From positions 9,124,001-9,188,000 of the forward strand of contig NC_063992.1 in the NCBI RefSeq assembly GCF_932276165.1: DNA of 64,000 nt, written 5' to 3'. Numbering within the stretch: position 1 is the first letter of the stretch; every line of letters begins with the position of its first letter. Of this stretch, positions 1-11,854 are shown in pieces. The notes below the pieces were generated by a model, which did not search any database, was not told where the DNA came from, and saw only the letters and a program-made list of their open reading frames with translations. The translations under genes and the position numbers were made by a program. Source of the DNA: Plutella xylostella. Lineage: Eukaryota; Arthropoda; Insecta; Lepidoptera; Plutellidae.

Positions 1-209
1 TTGAAATAAGAAAAAAAATATGAACAAGGTAATAAATACATAGAAAAGATTTATAATTCAATTTTAGTCGATAACAATAATTATGAAATCAAACGAAGAT
101 TGTGTAACAAATCATATTATTATAATAAATGTAATTAACCATTCAGCAAAAATAAATCAGTCATTTCTTACTTTACTATGTAAGGTTTACTATAAATATT
201 CAATAAGTA

Positions 210-3200
210 CTAAAACGCTTTTTTAGCTAAAGTTCTCAGCTTGTTATAATATGAATCCGCGGTTTTAGCAATATTTGAGAGAATTCTACCGCCCCATAGT
301 GCCAGCGTCGAATTTTCTTCTGCTGTTGTTGTTGGTCGTTTATATCCTGAAAACAAGTACGTCAATCATCATCAGCCCGTAGTCTTCCACTGTTCCCAAG
401 TAGCGGCACAATACTCTGTCATCGGCCTTCCTCATCTAGCCACTACCGGCCACCTGTCTATGATCACTAAGGTGAACTAAGGTCGTTGTCTGTCTTAACC
501 GACATTACTGTATAAAATGTACCGAATAAAATATTCACGTTAACGAAGGATTTTTATGGAGCTTTGTGAACAACCAATCAAAATTATGGACAACAAACAG
601 TTTACTAACCAACACCGTACACACGTAGAAACCTAAGCAGGTAAGTTCGAAGGTAAGTTCATACCTGGAACCGGGTGGTTGCAGTAGGCTTCGTTTTGGA
701 AGCACCACTCCGGCTTTACAGCTTCAGCCTGAACACCAATCTTCACCAAGCGGTCCCTGAAACAGGAATAAACTCAATGTACCATAATATTATTATTAGT
801 TAACTATTATCGAAGCAACCCAGATAATGAGACGCAATATCTTTGGGGGGCATGCTTAAAAAACAGTATTTGTACGGACACGATGAGACGGACCCTATCC
901 CCGACGGAAAAAGGGGGAGTTATAAATTTAACGTGTCTGTAATTTTGTGTGTATGTGTCTGTGGTAGTCTAGCTTCCAATCGCCTGAATCGATTTTCGTT
1001 ATGGTTTTTATGGTCATAGTTAATGTTAACCCGAGTTTTCTTTGCCATGTTATGCGACTTTAGTGTTGAGTGTCGGGGCTTTGAACGTCGGTTAGGTAGG
1101 TTACACCATAATCAGTACTTATCACTAGCCACTATCCACAAAAATCAATTTTGGCATGCGCGAGCGTATGGCAAAAACCCTCCAGTCTTGGAGTCTATTA
1201 AAGTATGTAAGGCAATACACGCACCTCATCCGATAGAACCGGTCCTCTACATCAGTCCACTTGGCGTCAGGCTCTGCCCACACGCGCTCGGCGAAGGCAC
1301 CAGCTCGCGGCCAGAGACGGCTGTCCAGAGCTGAGGCGTCCACTTGATCCGTCCATATAACTACTTCGCTACCTAGAAAAATGTAGGATGATGGATTTAG
1401 GGTGACTTCCACCGACCATTTCAACGTATTAAACGTATTGCTCGCAAGACAGCAATAGATTTAAAAAAGGTGCCTTTTCACCAGAGATGTCTATGCAGCT
1501 ATCCCGCGATGATGTGAAATAAATCCTCTATTTTATGTGGTATGTGGCCAATGAATATGATTGGTGGCAACAAAACGCATCCATAGCAACGTAGTACAGC
1601 ACATCTCTGGTGTTATTTGTACAAAGTTGCTTGTCGAAATTGATTCAACTGTAGCTCTAGATATTGTAGAGTAGTGCCAAGTGTCTCGGGTTCAATTCAC
1701 AGCCAGCCCGATATTATTATTTTGAAAATATTGTTTCTAGGGCTATTTTCGGGCTGTGTGTCTGTATTGTATGATGGCTGATAAATTAACATAACTTACC
1801 TACAATTTGGTCTTCAAATGTGCCAGCCATGCGAGCGGGGCTATTCTCATACACCTTTTGCCAGGGAATAAATGGGGGGCATCTGTTGGCATCTACACAA
1901 ATATTAAAAATCATTTATAAGATAATATACACAACATACATTATTATTCTAGCTACAAATATTCGATACGACTTATGAGTACCTAAGTAAAATTTAAAAA
2001 ATGCAGTTTACCGTATTTTACATATTATTATTATACATAATTTGGGGTTCGGGCGCCTCTAGTGACAACTATCATGAAATCAATAAATGCACACATAGTT
2101 TATCATGTACTTCCTGTGGGTTGACTGTTAGAAAATGCTTAGTCCACCCTTTGTACACTTATTTATATATTTGTGCAATAAAGGATTTTTTTCCTTAACT
2201 ATCGTAATTATATTCACTCAGCTCAGTGAAAACTTTTTCACGTTTAGATTGGTGAGGTATCTTAGCCCCATACTGTACTAACCTGAGTCAGCAGTCTTGA
2301 TCCACGCGCTGAAGCCACAGTCCAGAAATAGGGCGTCTTGATTAGAAATTATCAACTTGTACCCTTTTTGTAGTAAATTCTTTATTTGTTGAGAATTCCC
2401 GGTGGCAACCTGAAGAAGAAAATTAAAATAATATGTGTCTAAAAAATTAATACAAAAATCTCATAAATTATGAATTATTTAGTACTTGCCTGAATAATGT
2501 GTTCCGTGATAGTCAAGTATTTCTCAACGAAGCTAGTATCTGTCAAATCACTCGTCCACAATATTATCGGAAGTTTTCTTCCGAAAGCCTGCAATAACAA
2601 CATCCTTACCTACTGATTATGCTTGACTTAATCTAGGGTCTTTATTATATTTAAGTTTGGGTATCTCTTAACGTGATTTTATATCACTTCGTAAGCACGT
2701 ACCTAGCAAAATTTAAATGCTTACGGTCTTATTCATAAAAAGTTACGGGAGACCTATAGGCCTGCTATAAGCAAATGTCAAAAAAACTTTATTCATAAAC
2801 GATCAATAGCGCTAAAGAACTCTCCAACTGATTCGTAAAACCTTGATATGCTAAAGTTGGATGGACCCTACTATACACCTTCCGTAAACCTCCTCTTGTA
2901 CAAAAACATGGCCGCCGGTCAACAGCTGTTCTGCTTTATTGACGATTTGACATTTGTTGTGAGTTAATATTTGCTGAAAATAAGTTGCCATGGTAACGTA
3001 AAAATTTTTTTTTTTTTTGTGGGTTTTGGCTTGGCCAACTGCGCCTTTAAACCAACGTAAACTTTTTTAAGTGCCGCGCCGTGGCTAACATAGATAATAG
3101 AGATTGATAAATGAATGAAAGTTTTCGCTATTTTTGTTTATGGTTTCGTCGGACCGGCAACTTAATAGGGTAAATGTCAAAATGTTTGGTCTGTGAAATC

Positions 3201-6200
3201 TATTAGCATCACTATAGTTATTGAAGGTTTACGGAACTATTATGAATAGAGATTTTTACGAAACCTCAAATAGTCTTAATGTGTTCCGTAACTATTGAGC
3301 TCAGTAAACCTACTTTAAGGTTTTTTTATGAATAAGACCGTTATTCTTGAGTTTTCTAGGCTATTCAACAAAATCAGTCCAACACTTTATAGCAATTTTT
3401 TTTATATCATAGGTTTTCGACACTATTTATTCTATTTTATTCTAGAAGCTTCTAGAGGCAGATAATCACGTACCTTAAACACTCTCTCTCTAGCCCTCGC
3501 CTGGAAGAGGTTCCATAGCCATATGTAGCTGGTCTCAGACAGCCCCCAGCGGCGGTCCAGCATGTACTGTTGGATCTGCTCCGAGGAGTTCCAGCACGAC
3601 ATGCTGATTTCCTGCCCGCCCATGTGGAACATGTCCGTTTGGAATGAATCTGGAAAATATACAGTCACGTGCAAAGAAAAGTTCCACCTGCCATTGACGT
3701 TTCATATTTCAGTGAAACTTTAGTTGAGAGTAGCTGTATGTACACCAGGCTAAAGAGATACCTGACCCCCCCTCTCAGTAGCAATGTCACTCTAAGAGGG
3801 GTCAGGTCCATGCGTAGGTTACTGTACCATCAAGGAAATGCTTTCTTGATTGTTAAACAATATTTATTTATTTATTAAACAATATGCAATTTGCAATGCG
3901 CAATTATTTGTGCAAGCGCATGTGTTTGTTAGTACCTTTGGTTTGTAGCGAACACGCAAACGGGCTTTTAGCGCTCCTAAGTTTTAAGGTTTGTGATAGT
4001 ACATAGAAAATGCTATCTAAGGAAAAGTTCACCAATTTGTAAGGTGGTACCTACCTGCTATATCTCTGTAGAGGTCTTCTAAGACATCGTAAACTTCTTC
4101 GCTTATCGGATTCAATTGACCGCAAGGTGGCGTTTTGCAATAGTGGAACCAGCGTTCGGTCTGGCAAAATAAAGAAAATCATTCTCAATATAACTACTGA
4201 CTGTTGGTTTGATAACAGATTTTAAGTAAGTACAACATAATCACTGTAATTGACGTAATTATAAACTTAAGGATAAATTACAGCATAGAACTTTCTTTGT
4301 AGCTTATACACAGGTGGCTGAAGACAAAGCCTTGTGGCGTTCCTCAGGGGAGGCCTAGGTATATCCTCATTCTTATGATTCTCTGCTCATTAGTTTGTTC
4401 CAGAATACGTACCTTGAAACATAGTAGCAGGTGGGGATCCCACCCTTCTCCCACGTGTCCTGGAGTGCTGATCTCTGGTATTATTCTGATGCCCCTAGCG
4501 GTGGCGTACTGAACTAAACTCTTTATCATCTCCTTTGTGTACACCTGCTTGAGGAATGTTTTCTTAGTAACGTTTCTTATTGCTACGTTTTTAGTTTAAA
4601 CAGGAAAATAAGCTATTATTGAAAAGTACAAATTTTGGATGTTGTAAGCTTACCATATATTTTTTTCAATTTTCATTAAATTTATACGAAAAACCCACAA
4701 GAAAATATTACTTAATATAATTATTAAAATCCATGGTAGGTATTACATGGTACTAAATAAGTCAAAGTAAAAAAATGCAGAGGAATTGAGAAATATCTAC
4801 GTAAAAGATGATGTAGGTACCAACAACACATCATACAAAAATGACTCACAATGAAATGAAGTGACATTAAATTTTATACTCGTATTCTTTACCTTTTTAG
4901 GGCTGTATGCACCGTTCCTCGACATATTCGGTCTTCTAGCAGACTCGAATGGAAAGCTGTGGCTGTCAGTGAGGTGCCAGTGGAGAGTGTTCAACTTCAC
5001 TGTCGCCATCGCATCTAGAAATACAACGTTTTTAAAACTCAAAAGTCGATTTGCTGAAAAACAAAGCTTTGCAGAACGACATAGTCGCAATGTAGTCAGA
5101 GGATTTATACCTAGGTATACATATAGGTACTTAAAATGTTTTTACGTCTTACCTAAGGTCCTTTTAATTGTACTAATTGAAATATAATTTCTAGCTGTGT
5201 CAAGAAGGACGCTTCTGTACGGGTACATCGGCTGATCTTCAATGACTACGTCCCTTGTAATCTGAAACAGAAGATATTTAAGTGTACCTACTTATGAAGA
5301 CGCTAAGGTGGTAACTCTTATCCACTGCTAAGGGAGTATTCTCCGATCAGCCCGACTGGGTAGCTACCCGACAGTTTTCTTTAATCCTAATCCTAACTAA
5401 TATTATAAGTAAATGCGAAAGTAACTGTGTCTGTCTGTCTGTAACTCTTTCACGCCAAAACTACTGTACGGATTTGAATGAAATTTGGTATACTTACATA
5501 TGGACTAGACCCTGAGAAAGAACATAGGCTACTTTTTATCCCGGGATTCCCACGGTAAAACTTTTTAAGGCGAAGCGAAGCTCGAGGGAACAGCTAGTAA
5601 TTCATATTTGAACTAGGTACGATATAGATTCTCCAATTTCTTGAGGTCCAACACATTTTCTGCATATTTTGCTTTAGCGCCATCTGTTGGTTACCATCGG
5701 TACTTCGTGGCTTGGATAGGACGCCAAGCCTACAAATAGCTTTTATAATAGCCTTAAGTTTTCGAAACGCCTTCAAACCGAAGTTGTATTTTCATTCGAT
5801 TGGCGGCGCTAGTGGGCTTTGGGTTTAACCCTACGGTTTAGAAAATTCTAGAGATGTGCTAGAGACTATACCCCTTATTCAAAGAACAATTTATTCATCG
5901 ACAGAGAGGGACAAAACAGTTCCATTACAAAAACGTCCTATAACTTTTCTATGAATAAGGGGGTACGAACCAGTAAGTGATCCCTGATGTCGTCGTAAAT
6001 GATGAGCTGACTGAGGGTCTCCAGGCCGTGGCGGACGCCGAAGAATGTATTCGCAGTGACACTGGCGTTGATGACGTCATCGTCCACGGGTTTTATAATG
6101 AGCTCATAGGACTCGTCCACTTCTAGCGAAAGTTCTGTAAATTACTTATTGTTTTATTGCCAGTGTGTTTCGTTTTTCTAAGTACTTAGGTAGGTACATT

Positions 6201-7737
6201 GAGTTATAAAGTAGTTACTTAGTTGTTTTTTTAAGTTTATTATTATTCTTTAAGTATCTGTTACAAACGCTTGGGCTGACCTAGGGTTAAACTAGAGCTT
6301 ATTGCCATAGTAGGTATAGGATAAGCCAGTCAGATCGGTTGTCACTCACTGACTATCCAGGCTACGCTGGAAGTATATACCTAAGGTTAAGGTGGAGGCT
6401 CTTGGAATATCGAATAAGTTGTGCTCTAATTTTAATATTACCTTTTACGTAAGGGGTCCGGTTATTAACATAAATGTTGAGTGCCTTTCCTTTTCTCCGT
6501 GGGGTTGAACCTTCAGGAATAACTGATCTAACTAATTTACTGAATCGCTGTAAAAAGAAAATTGGTACCAATGCATAGAGTCATAAATCTACTAACCTAA
6601 CTAATTAAGTATAAAATAAGGGCTCAATTTTAGAAGTAGGGTGTTATTATTTTTTATTGTCAGTTGTTTTATTGCACTGACACTCCATATTGTTCGTACC
6701 TATATTGTTAATCTAAGATAATCAGGTAGGTACAGTTGACTACGTCACTCGAGATGCATCTTTTCGTGTAACCTACAGAGTATATACATACTATAGAGTA
6801 TAGACGGTATCCATAACCATTAATAATAGTAAAGTTTATCTCAGTACAAACAAAAATGTATACCTACTTCAGAAGCTTCTTCTAGAAGATCGTTCGATGG
6901 CCCACTCTTAGCTGAGACTATTGTAATGTTGTCCACATTTATTTTGGCCAGATGTGACCCAAGGTCCACCTCCCCTGTGGGCCGTGGCCACAAAATTCCT
7001 AAAATGTAGAACAAGCATAATTAGGAAATAATGTGGTGTAGGTAATAGTAGGTATGATGACCATGTTAGTGACCATAACTGCTTTGCTGAAGGTCCTGGG
7101 TTCGATCCTTGGCCAGGGCAGATATTTTTTCAAATACAGATATTTTTACTCGGGTCTTTGGTGTTAATATGTATATCTAGACTTATCTATGTATCTGTGT
7201 ATATAATAATATTATATCAGCTGTCGGATACCCATATGACAGGCTCTGCCCAGTTTGGGGTGTGGTCGTGTCTGAGATGTCCCCATATACCATATATTAG
7301 TATTATAATACAAACCAAAAGGATTGCAGAACATCTTGCAAGAATCCAGCGTTAAGGCCCCCTCCTCACTGCTGCTGGCAGTCTTGTAGCATTTGCCGTT
7401 GTCACAAGCCCAAGACCTTATTGTATTTGGATGAGAGGGTGTAGTGTGCATGCTAAAACATACATACAGACAAATAGAGAACCTCCTCCTTTTTTCGAAG
7501 TCGGCTAAAAAAAGGTATTTTTTTTATCTCAGGGAATGTTTTTTTTTTCAACTTCTTCGTCGTATTTTCGTCGTTAGTTAACAAAAAAAATGTAGAGGGT
7601 AGAATATTCTGTCGATGTAAGTAGGTAGGTAATAAGGTACACAATCTTGCTGTATTTTTATGAAAATAATAAAATAAAACTTACCCTTGTATTACGTAGA
7701 ATATTAATAGAATAATTAACTTGGTCACTCCACTCAT
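210..7737 (-). CDS. Catalytically altered GH20 beta-N-acetylhexosaminidase paralogue (probable pseudoenzyme), 643 aa, 16 exons
   Basis: Exons in coding order: 7737-7685, 7452-7316, 6998-6868, 6547-6442, 6134-5971, 5261-5153, 5014-4893, 4544-4413, 4160-4055, 3649-3474, 2588-2490, 2409-2283, 1892-1800, 1372-1225, 756-665, 346-210. Phases join throughout to 1932 nt, stop included. A hydrophobic signal peptide (residues 1-17) precedes a four-Cys segment, the GH20 N-terminal domain and the TIM barrel, so the product should be secreted. It is the tandem paralogue of the gene at 13723-33437, with 11 of its 16 exons identical in length. The catalytic Asp-Glu pair reads Gln366-Glu367. By alignment, the catalytic Tyr is Phe473, one active-site Trp is missing near residue 447, another is Arg491, and Glu is Asp527. 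Arg221, Asp250, His304, Glu367, Asp475 and Trp525 remain. Intron 11 starts with GC (CAG|GCAAGT). The final exon adds a 46-residue tail the paralogue lacks. Loss of normal hydrolysis is inferred; the residues are read directly. Confidence 0.88.
2724..3340. mobile_element. PIF/Harbinger-type MITE, 617 bp, TTA target duplication
   Basis: Terminal inverted repeats start CGGTCTTATTCATAAAAA. The element is flanked by TTA on both sides (2721-2723 and 3341-3343), the 3-bp target typical of PIF/Harbinger. It sits in intron 10 of the pseudo-hexosaminidase and encodes nothing. Confidence 0.75.
5392..5597 (+). mobile_element. Lep1-like Helitron fragment
   Basis: This is the lepidopteran interspersed unit beginning CCTAACTAATATTATAA, with a GTCT microsatellite, the phrase TTTCACGCCAAAACTACTG, and the 3' end GGAACAGCTAGT (CTAG-type end). 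It lies in intron 5 of the pseudo-hexosaminidase. Related copies are at 31854-32071, 53453-53641, 53875-54091 and 54105-54292. Confidence 0.7.
7060..7290 (+). repeat. tRNA-derived SINE copy
   Basis: It carries a B-box-like GGTTCGATCC followed by GGCCAGGGCAGATATTT and the same downstream spacing as the SINE at 62655. It is diverged and lies in intron 2 of the pseudo-hexosaminidase, so it is not a functional tRNA. Confidence 0.55.
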
Positions 7738-8188
7738 TTTAAAATAACCTACTTAAATAATAGTTATTGGTTTATTTGAAATTTATATTATTATCTACAG
7801 TTTACTGCTATCACACGATCACTTCTTTCAAAAACGATTTAGAAATTGGTGTATTAAAATTGATGATATTAATTTAAAAATAAGTGGTTATTCTAAACAA
7901 ACTTTCCTAGTTTATCTGTTCAATAGATATATGAAAGAACAATAGAGAAAGGAAGCATAAAAATAACAAAAACAATTATTAGATTTAGTGATGCCATAGA
8001 GGGAAGTAACGAGCCATATAATATTAGGCATTGTTGAATAATTTTATATTTTTGTTTTTAAAATTATAATTTTGATCAGGTAAGTAGGTACTTTGTCTAG
8101 CTAGATAAGCTTCTGGTTACAATGACGCACCCGCATGACTCTAGGTTGCTTAGTCGAGTCAAAGAAGCGCGCATCTCCATGTTTTCTA

Positions 8189-8458
8189 CAGGGTGTTGCA
8201 AAAAGGGTATACTAAGCCGAAAGGGGCTGACTCAGGGGGGCATTCCCGAACAAACTTTGTTCTACGACTTTTGCAAATACACGAAAAAACTAATTCCTTT
8301 TCCATAGAAACTTTGTTGGTCACGTGCCTTTTTACTATGGAGAGCGAATATTTTTTTTGCGGATTCAAAAACTCTTAGGTAATTAGAACAAAAGTTGTTC
8401 AGAGTGGCCCCCTGATTCACCCCCTTTCGGCTTAGTATACCCTTTTTGCAACACTCTG
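8189..8458. mobile_element. Mariner-type MITE, family A, 270 bp
   Basis: About 40 bp of inverted repeat starts CAGGGTGTTGCAAAAAGGG at one end and CAGAGTGTTGC at the other, flanked by TA (8187-8188, 8459-8460). TA targets suggest Tc1/mariner origin. Other members are at 18759, 34177, 44568 and 46747. Confidence 0.75.
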
Positions 8459-8763
8459 TATATACGATATACCTACATATACCCCCCCTTCGACGCTCAC
8501 TGAAGCAGTCGAGGCGAAGGCGCAGCGGCGGCGACGCGGGCGTGGCGAGGCGAGGCGAAAACGTCAAAAAATCTCAAAGATAGAGGGACCTACTGCAATA
8601 ATCTGCATGTATGCATAAATGATAATAATGCATCTACCGGTAAGTACTGATGTGTTGATTGTGAAAGCACAAATTTTAATTTTATCCCTGTCAAACTATT
8701 CACTTTGCCAGTGGAAAATTAGATTTATAAGATCGCTTATAGAGATGAATTTTATATGACAGC

Positions 8764-9214
8764 TAGGGCATGCAATACCGGATAAATTATCAATACCGGT
8801 ATTGAGTTCCGGTATTATAACTCAATACCGGTATTATACTTCATTATAATAAATGGCATATATTGTTAAAGGTCGTAGGTATAGGACCAAATTAAACAAG
8901 AAAAAGCAATAAAATTGAGTTTTACTTACAACAATTGAGTATTAGAGTTTAAATTTTAGAATATATATTTTTTTACATTTGGTGTTCGTTTACTCATGGA
9001 CATCAGTAAATTTCCAACGTCCGACAACTGCATTAAACGGTTGGAAACAAGTGGGCTTTCATAGTATATAGGAACTTTAGGAACACAAGGCTAACTATAT
9101 CTTAATTAATCGCTTTATTTACAGCCTAAAAAAGTCCGATTCCGGTATTGAAAGTTAATACCGGTATTGAAAAAAGCGTAATTTTTTTCCGGGATCCCGG
9201 TATTGCATGCCCTA
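8764..9214. mobile_element. Non-autonomous hAT element, 451 bp
   Basis: The ends TAGGGCATGCAATACCGG are inverted repeats. The flanks carry a perfect 8-bp target duplication ATGACAGC (8756-8763 and 9215-9222), diagnostic for hAT. The interior repeats AATACCGG motifs. Outside it, GAAAGCACAAATTTTAAT near 8665 is inverted near 9235, so it may be nested in an older foldback. Confidence 0.85.
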
Positions 9215-9487
9215 ATGACAGCACAGCACTAACATTAAAATTTGTGCTTTCAGAATCGGCATCATTATATAAAGAATTATGTAATATTTAGGCTAAATAG
9301 GAAATTGTTTTACCAAATAAAAAAACTATTTATTATTCTTAACAGCCTTTTAATGGAAAACATCCCTTACTTATTAAGTTAACCGACCACCATAAGCAAC
9401 CCAGCATTATTGCATGCATGATGTATGGCGGTGTTAAATTTTCACTGAAACCGAAAAGAAAACTGAAGTAAAAATTTTGAAATATAA

Positions 9488-9690
9488 CACCCGTATTTAT
9501 AAACAAGTAAGTGATTACTTGAGTAAAAGTAGATACTCAATACTTAACAATTTTCAAGTAATGGCTTGAAGTTAGACCTGTCGATTCCGATAATAAAACT
9601 TAGTACTGAAGAATTTTAGCTTCAAGTAGGTAATTACTTAATTAAGAAATTACTTAGCAACAAGTAATAACTTCTTTATAAATACGGGTG
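9488..9690. mobile_element. PIF/Harbinger-type MITE, 203 bp, TAA target duplication
   Basis: Inverted repeats CACCCGTATTTATAAA lie at both ends, with TAA flanks at 9485-9487 and 9691-9693. It has no coding content. Confidence 0.7.
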
Positions 9691-10132
9691 TAAAGTCATT
9701 AGAACGGTTTCAGACTTATGTAGGTAGGTATTTTAAATCGAAAAAGTAAAGTAAAAGAAGTTTGAAACTGCCCTTAGTTCACTATCGAATTAATTACAGT
9801 AATTTTAATGATGGCGATGAACGGGTGATGCATTTTATTGAATTAACTTACAATGACTGAAGCGACGATGCACCGCCTTCGCTAAAACGCCAAAGTTCTT
9901 GGGTTAGATAGCCGTCTGGAGCGGATATTGCTCTAGAATATGCCAGAAACATGGAAATAGGCTCGCGAAAACAGGTTAAATGCAGGGTTAGTAATACAAC
10001 TGAGCTTAATATAAGAAACTACAAAGGTACAGTAGATCTTTGCTCATTCTGTATTTGCGATAATGAATTCGAAAATACATAGGTCAATTCAATATGGGTG
10101 ATAGTGGAGTTTTAAACAGATTTGCTATGAAT

Positions 10133-10443
10133 CCTAAGCTGGGTCCAGACATGTATCCTTTGAGCGATCCTATCACCGTATCCGATAACCGTATCTGCGT
10201 ATTGTATCAAGCGCCATATCAAGTTGAGGACGCCTCCGATTTGCTCTATATTCGTATCTTCACATTAGTCATAATTCCTTTGATGATCGGACAAAAACCG
10301 ACACGACATGGGACGGGCCGTATCATATCTGCGTATCGAGATCGCGTATCATTAACCGTCCACATATGCAATCATGATACGCGACGACGATACGGATACG
10401 GTGATCGGATCGGGCAAATGATTCATGTCTGGACCCGGCTTTA
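10133..10443. mobile_element. Foldback MITE, about 310 bp
   Basis: GGGTCCAGACATG near the left end is matched by CATGTCTGGACCC near the right end. The inverted similarity extends through CGATCCTATCACCGTATCC against GGATACGGTGATCGGATCG. The target duplication is unclear. The open frame across it is a by-product of the inverted repeat. Confidence 0.6.
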
Positions 10444-10578
10444 AGTGTCTATGCAGTTTTCGAGGGTTCCACTTATCTGGTCTAATCTTTATTGTCCAAA
10501 ACTCATTTCGCATAGCTCGTATGGCCTGAACTTTTTTGTCCCATTTATCACTTTACCAAAATATTTATGTGGCCTAAT

Positions 10579-10779
10579 GGTGCTTACATAGAGAGGCAGG
10601 CTCCCTGTTAGGTACAGGGAGCCTGCCTCTCTATGTAAGCACCTGTACCGGTAACCTGATTATGCGAAAGCGCTCACTCACGGAGCATTTCCCGGATTTT
10701 TAAATGTCATGAGCGCTTTCGCATAATGAGGTTACCGGTACAGGTAGGTACAGGGAACCCGATTCTCTATGTAAGCACC
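10579..10779. repeat. Nested double hairpin, probable MITE
   Basis: Perfect 30-bp arms 10579-10608 and 10614-10643 enclose a 5-nt loop. A second pair (10643-10675 and 10712-10743, containing GTACCGGTAACC) follows directly. A degenerate third copy of the first arm ends the unit at 10749-10779. Confidence 0.8.
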
Positions 10780-11270
10780 CTAAGACTCGTTTCGGCTAGG
10801 TCATAAACGTAATGTAAAAGAATCGCCTTTCATTTCTTCTGTCGCGAACGCCTCGCCTGGTTGACATAAAAAAAGAAAGGCGATCCCTTTTGTGCTGTGA
10901 AATATTCGAGGTTTAGTTTTCCAAAAATTATTTTCATGTACTTAGTAATATTGTTTTTCATAGTATTATATTTATAAAATAAAATATTTAAGTAGTACAT
11001 ACTGTACAAATTGAGGTGGTTTTATCCTTCATTCGGAAAATCACGAATCGAAGATGATAAATTTTAAACCACGTGGGATCGAAAGCTAAAGATGGCAGGT
11101 GTGACGATGAGCAAAGCGGAGCGTGTTAGGTAGCACATGTTCGTCAAAAACAAAGCGAAGCGGAGCGAAGAGGAGCGGAGCGTCACCCACGTAGATGGTC
11201 ATGGAACTATACAATATTATTGATTTGATCTAGGCACCAGTTTCCGCTATGTGTGGAGGCGCTCTATTAA

Positions 11271-11854
11271 GCCGGCGCCAGACATGTGATCAAAGTTTGA
11301 ACACACTACAAAGTCGCGAAGTGTGGCACTGACATTTGCGTAGGTATTTGTGCAAAGTTTGAACACGTCTTTGTAGTTTGCCATGTCTTGTCGGTTTTTC
11401 CGCGCAAATCAAAGTAAACAAAGTTCAAAGTTTGTGCAGCCTGCCATACTTGTTGCAGTGTTTAGTATCGCGTGTGCAGTTGACCAGAGCAGTTGTATTT
11501 TGTTTGTTTAGCGTCAATAATGGAGTGGAGTACCTAATACTTCAAGCAGAACCCTCAATATGGAATCCGAAAAAAAGGGATCATTAAAATCGAAACCTGG
11601 TAATTGACGCATGGATTAGAATAAAAAATAATTTGAATGTATATAAAAATTAAAGGCACTCATATAATAAAACAGAGTGACGAAGTCAACAAAATCGTCG
11701 TCCATTCTGTCAACGATCTTTGCTGTAACTGTGTCCCCAAAGCATTTGAAAACAAGTCTGGCAGATACTATTTGTGACTATTTGTGCACATAAAGCTTAT
11801 TCAAAGTTTGGAAAAAGTGTGCTCAAACTTTGATCACCATGTCTGGGGCCGGCA
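11271..11854. mobile_element. PIF/Harbinger-type MITE, 584 bp, TTA target duplication
   Basis: Ends begin AGCCGGCGCCAGACATG and TGCCGGCCCCAGACATG, continuing into TGATCAAAGTTTGA on both sides. TTA lies at 11268-11270 and 11855-11857. Confidence 0.7.

Noticed and set aside
633..664. Stop codon directly after exon 15 as the end of the pseudo-hexosaminidase
   Set aside because: The frame can end here, but a consensus donor at 664 joins in phase to a well-formed final exon at 346-210, so the longer form was preferred.
10094..10444. 116-codon plus-strand ORF
   Set aside because: It coincides with a foldback MITE whose arms mirror each other, and the protein resembles nothing.
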